Shown: in pieces, positions 35,001 to 44,486 of the stretch | How positions within the stretch are numbered: the stretch's first letter is position 1 | Layout of the letters: the number at the start of each line of letters is the position of its first letter | Assembly: GCA_019694805.1 (NCBI GenBank) | Contig: JAIBBG010000003.1 | Span: 1-64,000 of the forward strand | Origin: Flavobacteriales bacterium | Lineage (GTDB): Bacteria > Bacteroidota > Bacteroidia > Flavobacteriales_D > Sanyastnellaceae | DNA: 64,000 nucleotides | Direction: 5' to 3' | The notes under the pieces: model-generated | What the model saw: only the letters and a program-made list of their open reading frames with translations | Told to the model about the DNA's origin: nothing | Database searches by the model: none | Translations under genes and position numbers: made by a program

Positions 35001-38000
35001 TGATGTGGCTGTTTTGGTTCCAACGGTTGGATATGACCAACCAGAAGAATAACGACCAACAATAAAGTTGTTGTAGTTAGCTCCACCGTCAAGATCAGTG
35101 GCATCAAAACCATAAGTAGCGTCATAGTTGGATAGTGTCAGGCCAGTTTGTGAAATGGTCCATACTCGGTTCACAGACTTACTTGCATTCAGCGCAGATG
35201 TAGCGATTTGAGAGTGGTCGCCTGAAGTTGTCGAAGCGGTCATACTACCTGCAACAGATACTGAATTCGCTGCAATGGTCACTGGTGCGTAAAGCGAAGC
35301 ATCACCAATTGTCATAACGTATGAATTAGTTCCTGTGCTCATTGCACGACGAAGATTACCAAACACGTGACCTTGACCTACGCGATTGATTGCGCTTGTT
35401 GAATTGTTGGTCACGTACAGGGTGAATGTTGATGCATCAACAATCGCCGTATTAGATGATGTGAAGGTGAGTGTATTCGAAACCTGTATGTCGCGACCCA
35501 ACACAACCGAACCCGCAGTTTTATCAATCAACAGATATGGGAAGATGAATGCAAGAGGATAAGTGCCACTGAAAGTTTGTGTGCCAGTTCCATTCATGAA
35601 TAATGCGCGATTATTCGTGAACAGGTTTGTGCTAGCGCCATTATTCGTGAAGTTTCCGCCTAAATACAAGTCTGCGCCTGAAGCGCCAGACCAAGACATG
35701 TTACCAGTCAAAATAAGATTTCCAGCGATGTACATGTCTTGAGTGACATTATTGCCGCCAAAATCCTGATACAAACTAGATCCATTGTCAATGGTAACAT
35801 CACCTGCTGTGCTGATAGGCGATCCCGCAGAGGATCCGCCGTTTGCAGCATCCAAGGTAGTGTTATTGCTTAACTGAACGTGATAAGGATAACCACGACC
35901 ACTTGTTGCGCTCCACTCCAGATTTCTACCGTAGTTCGTACCAATGTTATACTGCAGTAATGCTCCGGTTCCGTAATACGGTGAGTTCGAGTTTACAAAG
36001 CCTCCGGCGTTGATTCTGAAACGACCGCCATTCTGAATGGTCACAGTTCCTGTTCCAAAATTCACACCGCCACTTGCATATACATTGTAAGGATTACAGC
36101 TTCCTGTGAATGTGCCGTTTCCAGGGAAATTCAACAGCCCCGCATTGGCTCCGGTTACCCAATCACCTCCGGTGGCGTTTACTGTACCGTTACTGGTAAT
36201 ATTCAATTGTTGTGTGCTGCCTGCAGCAAATAAACCAGAAATCAAATTGAATGTTGGGGTCGTCGTGTTGTTATTAGTGAGTGTAACAGTAATACCAGAA
36301 GAAGCCTCAATGTTCAAACTTCCTGTAGTAGTCAAAGTGGTGGGCAGAGCATTTCCTGTAACCTGATCAGCTGTCCCGTTGTAGTAATACGTGGCGGTTC
36401 CAGGGAAGCTCCGTGTTGATGTTTGTACGTTACCCGATGCCGTCGGCGCGGTAACTATTCCGCTTGCGTGACCCGATTTAATCGCGCCAGTGGCGTTCAA
36501 AGTAAAGGCCGTGCTGGAACCTGAAAGAACATAGGGCCCCATATTGAATGTGGCACCGTTTGTTACATTAAATGTATGGGCTGAGGTAGATAATGAAACA
36601 TTGCTCAACAATTGCACTGTGTTTGTAGTTGCGTTACCCACATTCCAGATGATGGCACCCGAAATTGTTCCACCGGATTGACTCCAGGTTTGAGTTCCTC
36701 CTGATCCTTTGTTGAAGTTAAATGTTGCCGTACCAGAACCACGCGTAATGGCACCATTGTGTACCAAATTACCCTTGAGGTTCACTGTACTGGATGGAGA
36801 ACCTGTTGTACCAAACTCAAAGGTTCCGGCCGTTTGATTAAAGTCGCCATTGAAATTGACAATGCTCGGCGCACCACTACCTGTTTTCGTTAGCGTGCCT
36901 CCTGTTTGTGAATAATGACCATTAACGGTTACTGTAGCATTTCCTGCACCTGACACCAAATCCAGAGTACCCGCCTGTACGATCAAACTATCTCCAATGG
37001 TGAGTGCATATGTTTGGCCCGCAGCCAAACGAATAATACCTGAACCAGTAGACTGGATTCTCAGTTTACCATTCACGGTAGTTAAGTTTCCAGAAAGATT
37101 CAGAGTAGCTGTTTGAGAAGGGCTGGCAAACGTTACATTTTGGAATGATTGCGCAAAGCTGGCCGCGGTAGGAATGTTTATAGTTAATCCAGTAATCTTA
37201 CATGTAGAACCACTGTTCCAAGTAACGGTTCCGCCCATTGTCAACGTACCGCCATCTCGAGCATGTTCATATGTTGATCCGTTGTTCATCAGGATCGTAC
37301 CAGAGTTTGAAATAGACGATCCGAGAGCGTTACCCACACCAACAATTTTCAATAAACCATTAACGGATGTTGACGAGCCGGTATTGAATGTAAGCGACGT
37401 AGAGTTGGATGAGGCCACCAATGTTCCCGTATTTGCAATAGTGGCGTCTGTTGCAGCCGCACCGTTGTACACTGTAAACACTGTAGTTGCTCCTGATACA
37501 TCCACTGTTCCATCAATTTGTAAATCGTCCGCCGTTGTGCTTGATGTTACAGTTACGGTATGTCCGTTATTGATTCTAATGAGCGCACTGTTTGCATAAG
37601 TCGGAGCAACAGATGGTGTAAACGGACTGGTGAACAATGGGCTTATAGAAGCCTCCCAGGTTGCCGGGGTAGCCCAGTTTGAAGGGCCTGCACCAACCGT
37701 TTGATAGTAAACAGGAACATCAATTCTTCCTGTAATTTCTGCAGTAGTAATCACATTGTAATTGGTTCCCGATGTATAATAAGGACCACTTGTGATGGTG
37801 AGTACATTAGAGCCCGCTGAACTGGTAGAGAGCTCCGTCCATCCCAATGTATTCGGATCGTAAATATTGGCTTTTAATGATGCTTCAGGGCCAACAACAA
37901 TGTCCGCAGCAGCATATGTGAATGTGGCATTCGGCCATGCATACGCGCCAAGTCCAGTAGTTGTATATGTCCAATATCTAGAAAGATATGAGGTGGCAGC

Positions 38001-41000
38001 ACCCATAGCAGATTGAACACCGTCTGTCACCCGGAAACCAATTGTGCCTGCGAGTGAATTAGTAAATCCTGTTGATGAAATGGTAACAGGAGAATATTCA
38101 TCTACGCCCAACGTATCACCAATTGGCCAAGTGAAAGGCACGCTGGCTGAAACAGGTGAGCTGATGTTGCGAATCAATGCACCAGTGCCATTGGTGACAA
38201 TCATTTTCGATGAAGAGAATGATCCTCCGTTTACGTTACCCGTTGCAGAAATCGTCATGTTGAAATTGCCCAGATACACCAATCCGGAATTGGTAAAATT
38301 GAAATCGGTTAAACTAATCGCCTTATCCAATGTCAAGCTTCCGCTACCAGTCCAATTGATGGTATATGTGGCAGAAATATTCGCAAATGATGTAAATCCA
38401 GTGTTGACGTTCGTACCGGTAAATTCAAATGTTCCACCTGAAGAAAACGCAGGAGAAATAGTGAATCCGGAAATGGTTCCGGCAACACCTGTGCTGGAAT
38501 TCATCTTCAATGTACCCGTAGCATTGAGAGTGAATTGGTCACTGGATAATCCAGAGATGATCTGGAAGTTTCCCGCATCGAGAACACCTGCAACATTGAG
38601 TGCGCTGGCACTTCCACTTCCAAGCGTCATATTGGTGAGAAGCTGAACGGTGCTTCCGCTAGCAACTGTGAAATTGCCGGAAGTCATCGCAGCACCGCTG
38701 TGACTAAAGGTTTGAGTTCCTGTGCCACTGAAAGTATAACCCGCAGTTGATGTTGTGCTGCCGGTAACTCCAAGTGTGCCAGTTCCTGATTTAGTAAAAT
38801 TACCCTTGAGCGCAATCTGATTATTGCCAATACCAGTGCTGGCGCCAATGTTGATGGCGTTAGCTGTGGAGCTGGTTACCGACGTGTTGCCATTAACAGT
38901 AACTGTGGCCACACCGGTTGTACCAGCGGTCACTTCAAGTACAAGTTGTCCAGTGCCGCTAATGGTAAGATCATTCGTAGTAAACGCGCCATGTGCTGTT
39001 GTTGCACTTGTGCCAACAACTTCCATGACACCTGCGCTTAAGGTGGAGTTTCCTGTCACGTTGAGTGTACCTGTCACGCCATTCGTGGCAGATCCCGAGA
39101 TGCGCAATGTACCCGTTCCGGATAATGCAAGGTTTCCGTCAACCGTCATGGTATTGGATGAGGCTCCGGCAGCTACACGGAAAGAACCACTACCGCTGTA
39201 TGTAAAATCATTTGCAATTCCGAGGTTGAATCCAGACGTTACTTGCCAAATGGTTGAAGCACCTCCGACCACTTCGAGATTGTAATACTGTCTTCCTGCC
39301 GTAGCTGTGGTGAATGTGGTTAGTGAAAACGTTGCCGCCGCAGAAGACGAATATCTAACTGTACTTCCAGTAATCGTATGTGTACCAGAGCCTGGGGTGA
39401 ATGTATTGTTGATATCAATAATACCGCTATTGGCCCATGTCCTATTGCCATTGCCACTATTGGTCAATGAGTAATAATAAAAAGCAGGTATAGATTGCGA
39501 ACCAGCACTACTTAAGTTGAAAGTATTCGTTCCAACCGAAACTGAATAGTTCGAAGCTGTAGATGGATCAAATGTTCCAGCCACATCAATGGTGCCCGTT
39601 CCAAGTGTAATGGTTGCGCCACCGCGATTCTGACTTATCGTTAGGTTATTATAGTTCGTCGCCGTGATGGTTTGGGCACCGGAACCGAAATAATTGATCG
39701 TACTTCCAGTAACGGTCATGGGTGTGCCTGGGGTGTATGTACCACAAATTCCGATAGTACCGCTGGAAGCTAGAACACGCGCTCCACCAGTAAGGTTGAG
39801 GTTTCCATAATTGAATGCTGGAATGGTCTGACTTGTTGAACCGGCGATATGGATAGTACTTGCGCAATCCAACGTCGGTGCGGTGGTACTGGTGTAATTG
39901 AAGTTGCCAGTAACGGTCAGGCTAGATCCTGAGTTCATCACAAAGCTTCCACTGTTCTGAACTGTAAAGTTGGTTACTGTGCGTGTATCCGTCATCACCA
40001 AGGCAGTAGTATAGTTAGATGGATCAATCAAAACGTCGTCTGCTATACTTGGTGTACCATTAGGCGACCAGTTGGTTGTTGTACCCCAAGAGCTATCCGT
40101 AGCTCCTGTCCAGGTATAGCTCACATTCGGCGCAGCAAAACCATCATCCTTACCTACACCAACAGTATAACTGGTAACAGATGGAGAAAAGGTTGAACTA
40201 TTCGTTACCACATATGGCCCTGTCCCGCTGCTGCTCGCGCCTACATCCGACCATGTTGTGCCGTTATGGAGGCCCATCTTCAGTGTTGTGCCCGCAGTAA
40301 AATTGGCATTTTCTTCACCGCCATTGTATTGAGCACTCAACGTGATGGTGCTGGTACCTGCTGTCGCTTCCGTGATTGCCCAATATCGATTGATCAACTT
40401 GGTGCCATCATTCGGCGAAGGTGAAGTAACAGCATCAATGACGCGAACGCCATATGTGTCACTAAGACCACCCGTATTATTGATGGTAATCGGATTGTAA
40501 GCGGTATTGCCAACAGGGAACAATACATTCGTAAACAATGTGCCCGCGAGTTGTTTCAACTGCCCGGTTCCTGTTGTTTTGAAATGTTTACTTGAACCAG
40601 CACCGCTGATAGCTCCGGTGAGAAGATCATTAGAACCAAGAATCAGGTGTCCGTTGGTAAGTGTTGTCGTAGACTGAACCGATGCGTTCGCATCCAAGGT
40701 GACATTCGAGGTGTTGTCAATAGTTAGGTTTCCACAGGTGTTTGCCGTTGGCGTCGTTGATCCAAAGAAGTTTCCGGTTCCTTGCGCACCAGAACCATTG
40801 AACGTGTAATTACCTGATGCGTGATATGTTCTGGTTGTCGTCTGTACACTACCACCAGTCGAACCAGTAGTGGATGTAGTGAAACCATATTGATGTGCTG
40901 TTTTAAATGTACTGCCTGAAGCTGATGCACAAGTACCACTTCCTGTTACAACATAGGTTTGGAAATCAAGTGTGCTACCCAATTTGGTGGTAAACACACC

Positions 41001-44000
41001 CGTTCCAGTTCCAAGGTTCAGGTCACTGAGTAACTGCACAGTATTGGTTGTTGCGCCCGTACCAGCATTCATGGTGATCACGCCTGAAAAAGTTCCGGAA
41101 GTTTGATTCACGGTTTGTGTTCCACTCGCTTTGCTAAAGTTAAACGTAGAGGTGCCTGACGTTCTAGAAATAGAGCCACTACTCATCACCAGATTATTCG
41201 TCAAATTCACCGTACCTGTTCCTAATGTAGAGATATTCAAAGTACCACCATTTACAGTGAGCACGCCATTCGCATTGAAAATCCCAACTGAACTTGCACT
41301 GGTGTTAGCCACATTCATAGTGCCCGATGTCAAAGTTGCTGTACCAGCAACAGTAAGGGTGCCATTGGGGGTAGCATTGGATGCCTGAGACATATGTATC
41401 TGTCCACTGCCGTTCAACAAGAATGTGCCATTACATGTAAGCAAACCAGATTTGGATGATGACGCCGCAATAACCAATGCGGTTCCTGAACTTGAAGTGA
41501 TTGAGGTGTTGCCCGTCACTGTCATTGTTGAGGTACCTGCACCAGATGATGCTGAGTTCGCAAGAGTAAGGGTGCCGGTGCCGGAAATATTGAGATTACC
41601 AGCAACATTGATGGTCGGTGTAATGGTTCCAGTGGTTGCAACCAGAAGTCCACCTGAAATATTGAGGTCTCGACCAATCGAAAGGGTAAGGCTACCCGTT
41701 GAGGCAACAAGACCCAAGTTGAAAGAGTTGGTGTTGAGAATATTCAAATCGCGACCCACGCTGGTGAGGGCTCCGCCAAGATTTCGTGCTGCGGACTGAG
41801 AGCAATTCCATGTAAAATCGGAAAACGACTGACCCAGACCTGCTGGCTCCGTCGTAGTGGTTCCGGTAACCAAACAATTCGATCCCGCATTCCAGGTACA
41901 AGTAGCAATAGTGCCGGCATTCATATTGTGATCATAAGTACCAGTGCTTGAAACCGTCATAGTTCCAGTGTTGGTAATGGTACCGCCTGAGTTGCGGAAG
42001 GTGCCATTCACTGTGCCCAAAGCGCCAGAAACAAGAGTAAATGTCCCTGCTGTTTGAGTGTAAAGACCACCGCTCGCTGCAACGGTAAAGCTACTCTGGC
42101 CGCTCGTTCCAATGTTAATATTGACACCGCATGTAACGTTTCCTGTGGTGTTAGTCACGAAAAGATATGGGAAGAAATTTGTAGTGCCGGTGCCGTTCAG
42201 TGTTCCCGCCAATGTTTGAGTACCAGTACCATTGCAGAATACAGCTCGTGAATTATGGGTAAATGTTCCGCTATTGGTAAAGTTTCCACCCACATATAAA
42301 TCACCACCTGAAGCTGAAGAAAGCGTCAATCCAGAGCTGGCGGCAATAAGTACATTTCCTCGTGCCGCTCTGTATTGCGCGGATGAAGCAAAACTCAATG
42401 TAGTATTGACTCCGTTTCCAATGGTCACGTTGGCCGGAACCCCGGTTCCACTTGTGGCATTAGTCGTCCATTCGACACCAGCATTATAGGTGCTTCCGGA
42501 ATTGTATATCAAAGTGGATGCACTGCCATAGGTTGGTGGATTCGTATTCACAAAACCATTGGCATTGACCTGAAGATTGCCGTTGATATTGGTAGCACTG
42601 CTGGTGAAATCCACACCACCAGCGATTTGTACAGTAGAGTTTGTGCCGAACGTTCTGGCAGTATTGGAACCACTCACCAAACCAGCACCCAAAAACGCCA
42701 CTTTACCGGCTGTAGAAGTTCCATCGATAGATGTTGCTGATGTATTATTCATCACGATTTGTCCAGCTGTTCCGCCAATACCGCGGCCACCGACATTCAA
42801 CGTGTTGGTGCCAAGGGCAACAGTAGAAGTGTTGCTCATGGTCAATGATCCCGAGAATGAAGCATTCGCAACCGAAACCGTTCCCACAGCGGCATTGCTT
42901 ATGGTGATATCGCCATAATCATCAGCAATATTTCCACTGGAAGTCAGCGTGAGGTCACTGATAGCAGTTCCACCGCCATTGGCTGTCGATGTATTCTGAG
43001 TGCGGTAAGTTGTTGGGTTCACGCCCGCTTTGTAAATCGGAAAGCTTCCAAAGAAACCTGTGATGGTCGGTGTTGACGAAGCGGACAAGTTTGTACCAGG
43101 CACGTTGGAGTATAAACCTCCACCATAGCCCATCCACAAAGTCATGTAGACAGAGGCTGGGTTTCCAAGATCGCTCAAAGCAATTCGCACCTCCCGCGCC
43201 GTAGAGCTGGTGAAAACTGTAGGGGTCACGCCGGTGCTCGCCCAGCTGCCATTAAAGCGGTTGAGTGGATCAGTATAACTCTGTTCTGTGTATGAAGTAT
43301 AATCGGCATTGAACGGTAGTGTCGGCGTAACACTGTTGTAGTTGCGTCCAGCAGTTGTACCATTCCCCGAGGTCAATGTGCTGCGAGGATCAGTATCCAT
43401 ATACACTGCAAGATTGTCGCTGGCGCCGAATGTACCAGAAGTACGGAAAGCACCTATGTACAAATAAGTTTGGTCGAAGGTGATATAGTAATCCGTGTTG
43501 TTAGCGGCGGCCGTGAATTTTTCACCGGTAAAGAAATCGGATGCCGAACCAGTGAATGTTACAGTGTGGTTGCTACCAGCGCCCGCATTCGCAACAACGC
43601 TCAAGTCATCAATGGCAAGACCATGACTATTGGTTCCGGATTTGGTCCAACGCAACATGATTTCTGAGCCCGCTGGGATAGTAACAGGTATGTTCGATGA
43701 TTTTGCGGTTCTATTCGCCGCCAAATTTCCATCCAAAGCAGCAGCTGCTCCGGTATTAGGGGACACAAAGTCCAAGGCCGTTACGGCAGTCCATGATCCG
43801 GCAGAAAGCGAAGTAATGGCAGACGCACTTACCTGATAATCGAACACCAGTGTTTGAGCTGCTGTATTCTGTCTCCATTGTTCACCAGTGAATGACACAT
43901 CAATACTTGCAATCGTAGAACTCGAAGTATTCTTCAATCGGATGGCAAATTGGTGGGTTGTGGCTGTGGAAATCGCACCAAGGGCGCGATCCGTAGCGCT

Positions 44001-44306
44001 CGCACTACCGAAGTTATAAACGTTGTTGGAATTGGTGGTTCCTGTATTGACATTCAAAGTTGTAGTTGTGGAATACCAACCAACCAACGGCGTTGTATTG
44101 TCCGTCCACGTTACACTTCCAGTTGAACTCAACCCATTAAAGTTCTGAGTTGTTGTTGAGGGAACGGTAGAGATATTGACTTGCGCAAACGAATTCAGAT
44201 TGAAGCAAAGAACCGTTACACATAACGCCAAAAACTTTACCTTTTGTGAGAGAACATCAGACCCAGCGCGACCTGCACCAGAAATTAATTTGGAAAAAGT
44301 CTTCAT
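32079..44306 (-). CDS. giant T9SS-secreted surface protein B (4075 residues), paralogue of A
   Basis: The N-terminus is long: a polar, basic stretch of about 24 residues precedes the hydrophobic core of the signal peptide, which ends NSFAQ near residue 42. Next is a beta-sandwich (about 43-240) with FTGEQWRQNTAAQTL and LRWTKSGTNSHGLAIDDLSV, a domain seen beside secreted nucleases and lamin-tail proteins. Then comes the same CBM9/DOMON-like domain as protein A (about 243-445), and more than 2500 residues of Ser/Thr/Gly/Asn-rich beta-helix-like repeats. Three FPVGD/RYW-type modules end near 1303, 2106 and 3044. Ig-like domains (about 3120-3470), MopE-type motifs (3483-3606; WYVDADGDGFGNP, DDDCDLTIDEGC), the PPC-like domain and a T9SS type A sorting domain (about 3995-4075; IYPNPSTGDE) follow. 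It is predicted to be surface-attached. B lacks A's four-fold Ig array but has the extra N-terminal domain. Confidence 0.9.
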   Translation of the reverse strand: MKTFSKLISGAGRAGSDVLSQKVKFLALCVTVLCFNLNSFAQVNISTVPSTTTQNFNGLSSTGSVTWTDNTTPLVGWYSTTTTLNVNTGTTNSNNVYNFGSASATDRALGAISTATTHQFAIRLKNTSSSTIASIDVSFTGEQWRQNTAAQTLVFDYQVSASAITSLSAGSWTAVTALDFVSPNTGAAAALDGNLAANRTAKSSNIPVTIPAGSEIMLRWTKSGTNSHGLAIDDLSVVANAGAGSNHTVTFTGSASDFFTGEKFTAAANNTDYYITFDQTYLYIGAFRTSGTFGASDNLAVYMDTDPRSTLTSGNGTTAGRNYNSVTPTLPFNADYTSYTEQSYTDPLNRFNGSWASTGVTPTVFTSSTAREVRIALSDLGNPASVYMTLWMGYGGGLYSNVPGTNLSASSTPTITGFFGSFPIYKAGVNPTTYRTQNTSTANGGGTAISDLTLTSSGNIADDYGDITISNAAVGTVSVANASFSGSLTMSNTSTVALGTNTLNVGGRGIGGTAGQIVMNNTSATSIDGTSTAGKVAFLGAGLVSGSNTARTFGTNSTVQIAGGVDFTSSATNINGNLQVNANGFVNTNPPTYGSASTLIYNSGSTYNAGVEWTTNATSGTGVPANVTIGNGVNTTLSFASSAQYRAARGNVLIAASSGLTLSSASGGDLYVGGNFTNSGTFTHNSRAVFCNGTGTQTLAGTLNGTGTTNFFPYLFVTNTTGNVTCGVNINIGTSGQSSFTVAASGGLYTQTAGTFTLVSGALGTVNGTFRNSGGTITNTGTMTVSSTGTYDHNMNAGTIATCTWNAGSNCLVTGTTTTEPAGLGQSFSDFTWNCSQSAARNLGGALTSVGRDLNILNTNSFNLGLVASTGSLTLSIGRDLNISGGLLVATTGTITPTINVAGNLNISGTGTLTLANSASSGAGTSTMTVTGNTSITSSSGTALVIAASSSKSGLLTCNGTFLLNGSGQIHMSQASNATPNGTLTVAGTATLTSGTMNVANTSASSVGIFNANGVLTVNGGTLNISTLGTGTVNLTNNLVMSSGSISRTSGTSTFNFSKASGTQTVNQTSGTFSGVITMNAGTGATTNTVQLLSDLNLGTGTGVFTTKLGSTLDFQTYVVTGSGTCASASGSTFKTAHQYGFTTSTTGSTGGSVQTTTRTYHASGNYTFNGSGAQGTGNFFGSTTPTANTCGNLTIDNTSNVTLDANASVQSTTTLTNGHLILGSNDLLTGAISGAGSSKHFKTTGTGQLKQLAGTLFTNVLFPVGNTAYNPITINNTGGLSDTYGVRVIDAVTSPSPNDGTKLINRYWAITEATAGTSTITLSAQYNGGEENANFTAGTTLKMGLHNGTTWSDVGASSSGTGPYVVTNSSTFSPSVTSYTVGVGKDDGFAAPNVSYTWTGATDSSWGTTTNWSPNGTPSIADDVLIDPSNYTTALVMTDTRTVTNFTVQNSGSFVMNSGSSLTVTGNFNYTSTTAPTLDCASTIHIAGSTSQTIPAFNYGNLNLTGGARVLASSGTIGICGTYTPGTPMTVTGSTINYFGSGAQTITATNYNNLTISQNRGGATITLGTGTIDVAGTFDPSTASNYSVSVGTNTFNLSSAGSQSIPAFYYYSLTNSGNGNRTWANSGIIDINNTFTPGSGTHTITGSTVRYSSSAAATFSLTTFTTATAGRQYYNLEVVGGASTIWQVTSGFNLGIANDFTYSGSGSFRVAAGASSNTMTVDGNLALSGTGTLRISGSATNGVTGTLNVTGNSTLSAGVMEVVGTSATTAHGAFTTNDLTISGTGQLVLEVTAGTTGVATVTVNGNTSVTSSTANAINIGASTGIGNNQIALKGNFTKSGTGTLGVTGSTTSTAGYTFSGTGTQTFSHSGAAMTSGNFTVASGSTVQLLTNMTLGSGSASALNVAGVLDAGNFQIISGLSSDQFTLNATGTLKMNSSTGVAGTISGFTISPAFSSGGTFEFTGTNVNTGFTSFANISATYTINWTGSGSLTLDKAISLTDFNFTNSGLVYLGNFNMTISATGNVNGGSFSSSKMIVTNGTGALIRNISSPVSASVPFTWPIGDTLGVDEYSPVTISSTGFTNSLAGTIGFRVTDGVQSAMGAATSYLSRYWTYTTTGLGAYAWPNATFTYAAADIVVGPEASLKANIYDPNTLGWTELSTSSAGSNVLTITSGPYYTSGTNYNVITTAEITGRIDVPVYYQTVGAGPSNWATPATWEASISPLFTSPFTPSVAPTYANSALIRINNGHTVTVTSSTTADDLQIDGTVDVSGATTVFTVYNGAAATDATIANTGTLVASSNSTSLTFNTGSSTSVNGLLKIVGVGNALGSSISNSGTILMNNGSTYEHARDGGTLTMGGTVTWNSGSTCKITGLTINIPTAASFAQSFQNVTFASPSQTATLNLSGNLTTVNGKLRIQSTGSGIIRLAAGQTYALTIGDSLIVQAGTLDLVSGAGNATVTVNGHYSQTGGTLTKTGSGAPSIVNFNGDFNQTAGTFEFGTTGSPSSTVNLKGNLVHNGAITRGSGTATFNFNKGSGGTQTWSQSGGTISGAIIWNVGNATTNTVQLLSNVSLSTSAHTFNVTNGATFNMGPYVLSGSSTAFTLNATGAIKSGHASGIVTAPTASGNVQTSTRSFPGTATYYYNGTADQVTGNALPTTLTTTGSLNIEASSGITVTLTNNNTTTPTFNLISGLFAAGSTQQLNITSNGTVNATGGDWVTGANAGLLNFPGNGTFTGSCNPYNVYASGGVNFGTGTVTIQNGGRFRINAGGFVNSNSPYYGTGALLQYNIGTNYGRNLEWSATSGRGYPYHVQLSNNTTLDAANGGSSAGSPISTAGDVTIDNGSSLYQDFGGNNVTQDMYIAGNLILTGNMSWSGASGADLYLGGNFTNNGASTNLFTNNRALFMNGTGTQTFSGTYPLAFIFPYLLIDKTAGSVVLGRDIQVSNTLTFTSSNTAIVDASTFTLYVTNNSTSAINRVGQGHVFGNLRRAMSTGTNSYVMTIGDASLYAPVTIAANSVSVAGSMTASTTSGDHSQIATSALNASKSVNRVWTISQTGLTLSNYDATYGFDATDLDGGANYNNFIVGRYSSGWSYPTVGTKTATSTQATGLSAYGTFAIAECKTPDAYNVTGGGSYCAGGSGLSVGLDGSDSWVSYQLQLGGSDVGSPVMGTGSAISFGTQTSAGTYTVVATNLASGLCIATMTGSVVISITPNTPVDITISSSTGNVICAGTSVTFTPSAMNPGSTPTYQWQVNGSNVATGSTYTTTTLNDNDAVTCLLYSSETCPLPIVDTSNVITMEVYAIGTPTVTVSIASSTICAGTDAVFSATPTFGGSTPSYQWRLNGSPVGTNSNTYNNPSLVNGDQIDCIMTSNYPCVTVGSDTSNVITMTIIAAPVVDAGSNMSTCGLTAYTFANGASSSNTTGLSWTENGAGSITSGSTTLTPTYTPAAGDIGNTVKFYLNGTGNSPCTTAIDSVYLSVVALQLWYVDADGDGFGNPLSTPTAACTQPVGRVADNTDCCDTNADINPMCEWWGDVDGDGYGSFIYSNGCIAGCSLPANLFPWYPPAHGGALYTMDCNDGNVNAYPGAPEICQNSADDDCDLTIDEGCSGIINDTWANAITLNVQNPNMWYPNCNVQNGTLVNADISIEANPANVDASAGRDIWYRFQAPSTGVQIKVVPIGFDAVIELRTAAHPAGQVDVESINNSVGGTEILNTNSLTIGQVYYVGVRNKNNTNVGTFTLCVSPLMPSGCASVEPAGGYSICSNFKATYRGAQNYTFNFTGTGGTAAFPYVTTSGTTTGLIPLSTTALDIRYGGEYSARVDANYQLYNGLNVAESIITILGSNTPSGNCTDIDIVAAPQVEVKNTQRCPAVLSRNSYLIGSPVISGASVCGAINYTFRFTQINACSGSTVGMPFTVNTSSSTPYLSLLAAFPTPTYPLANLGRWRVEIRPNFSYGSGTFGPPQDIQVNNTALGAMAPDEDDFISPDRGVAVSPEASIYPNPSTGDEIIIMVNNLKEERIEIVITDAAGRSVYQKQFAIDGTLNTNLEFTETLSAGIYLVQMTSGDWTQTQKLFIER

Positions 44307-44382
44307 GTATGAAGTTTGAGATAGTTAATGCAGACGTGTAGTGACGTCCGAAATTTGTATTAGGCTAATAAAATTGAGCAAA

Positions 44383-44413
44383 CAAATTTAGCGCGGCACC
44401 TCATTCACACCAA
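44383..44413 (-). promoter_or_regulatory. likely promoter of giant gene B
   Basis: On the minus strand, TTG (44413-44411) is followed after 20 bases by TAAATTTG (44390-44383), an exact TAnnTTTG box 76 bases before the ATG. Spacing fits the Bacteroidota -33/-7 pattern. Confidence 0.5.
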
Positions 44414-44463
44414 GAAGAAAGTGTAAACTTTACACGCATTTGACTTTGTGTAAATTGAGATTA

Positions 44464-44486
44464 AAAACCCACTAATGATGGGGGTT
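44464..44486 (-). terminator. probable terminator of trpS
   Basis: On the minus strand, directly after the trpS stop codon, an imperfect AACCC(CC)A/TGGGTT stem is followed by TTTTT. The bulge lowers confidence. Confidence 0.5.

Noticed and set aside
22000-43900. Many 60-200-codon plus-strand open frames inside the giant genes (for example 38044-38646)
   Set aside because: These are shadows of Thr/Ser/Gly/Asn-rich coding. Their products are Val/Pro/Leu-rich low-complexity sequences that mirror the repeats.
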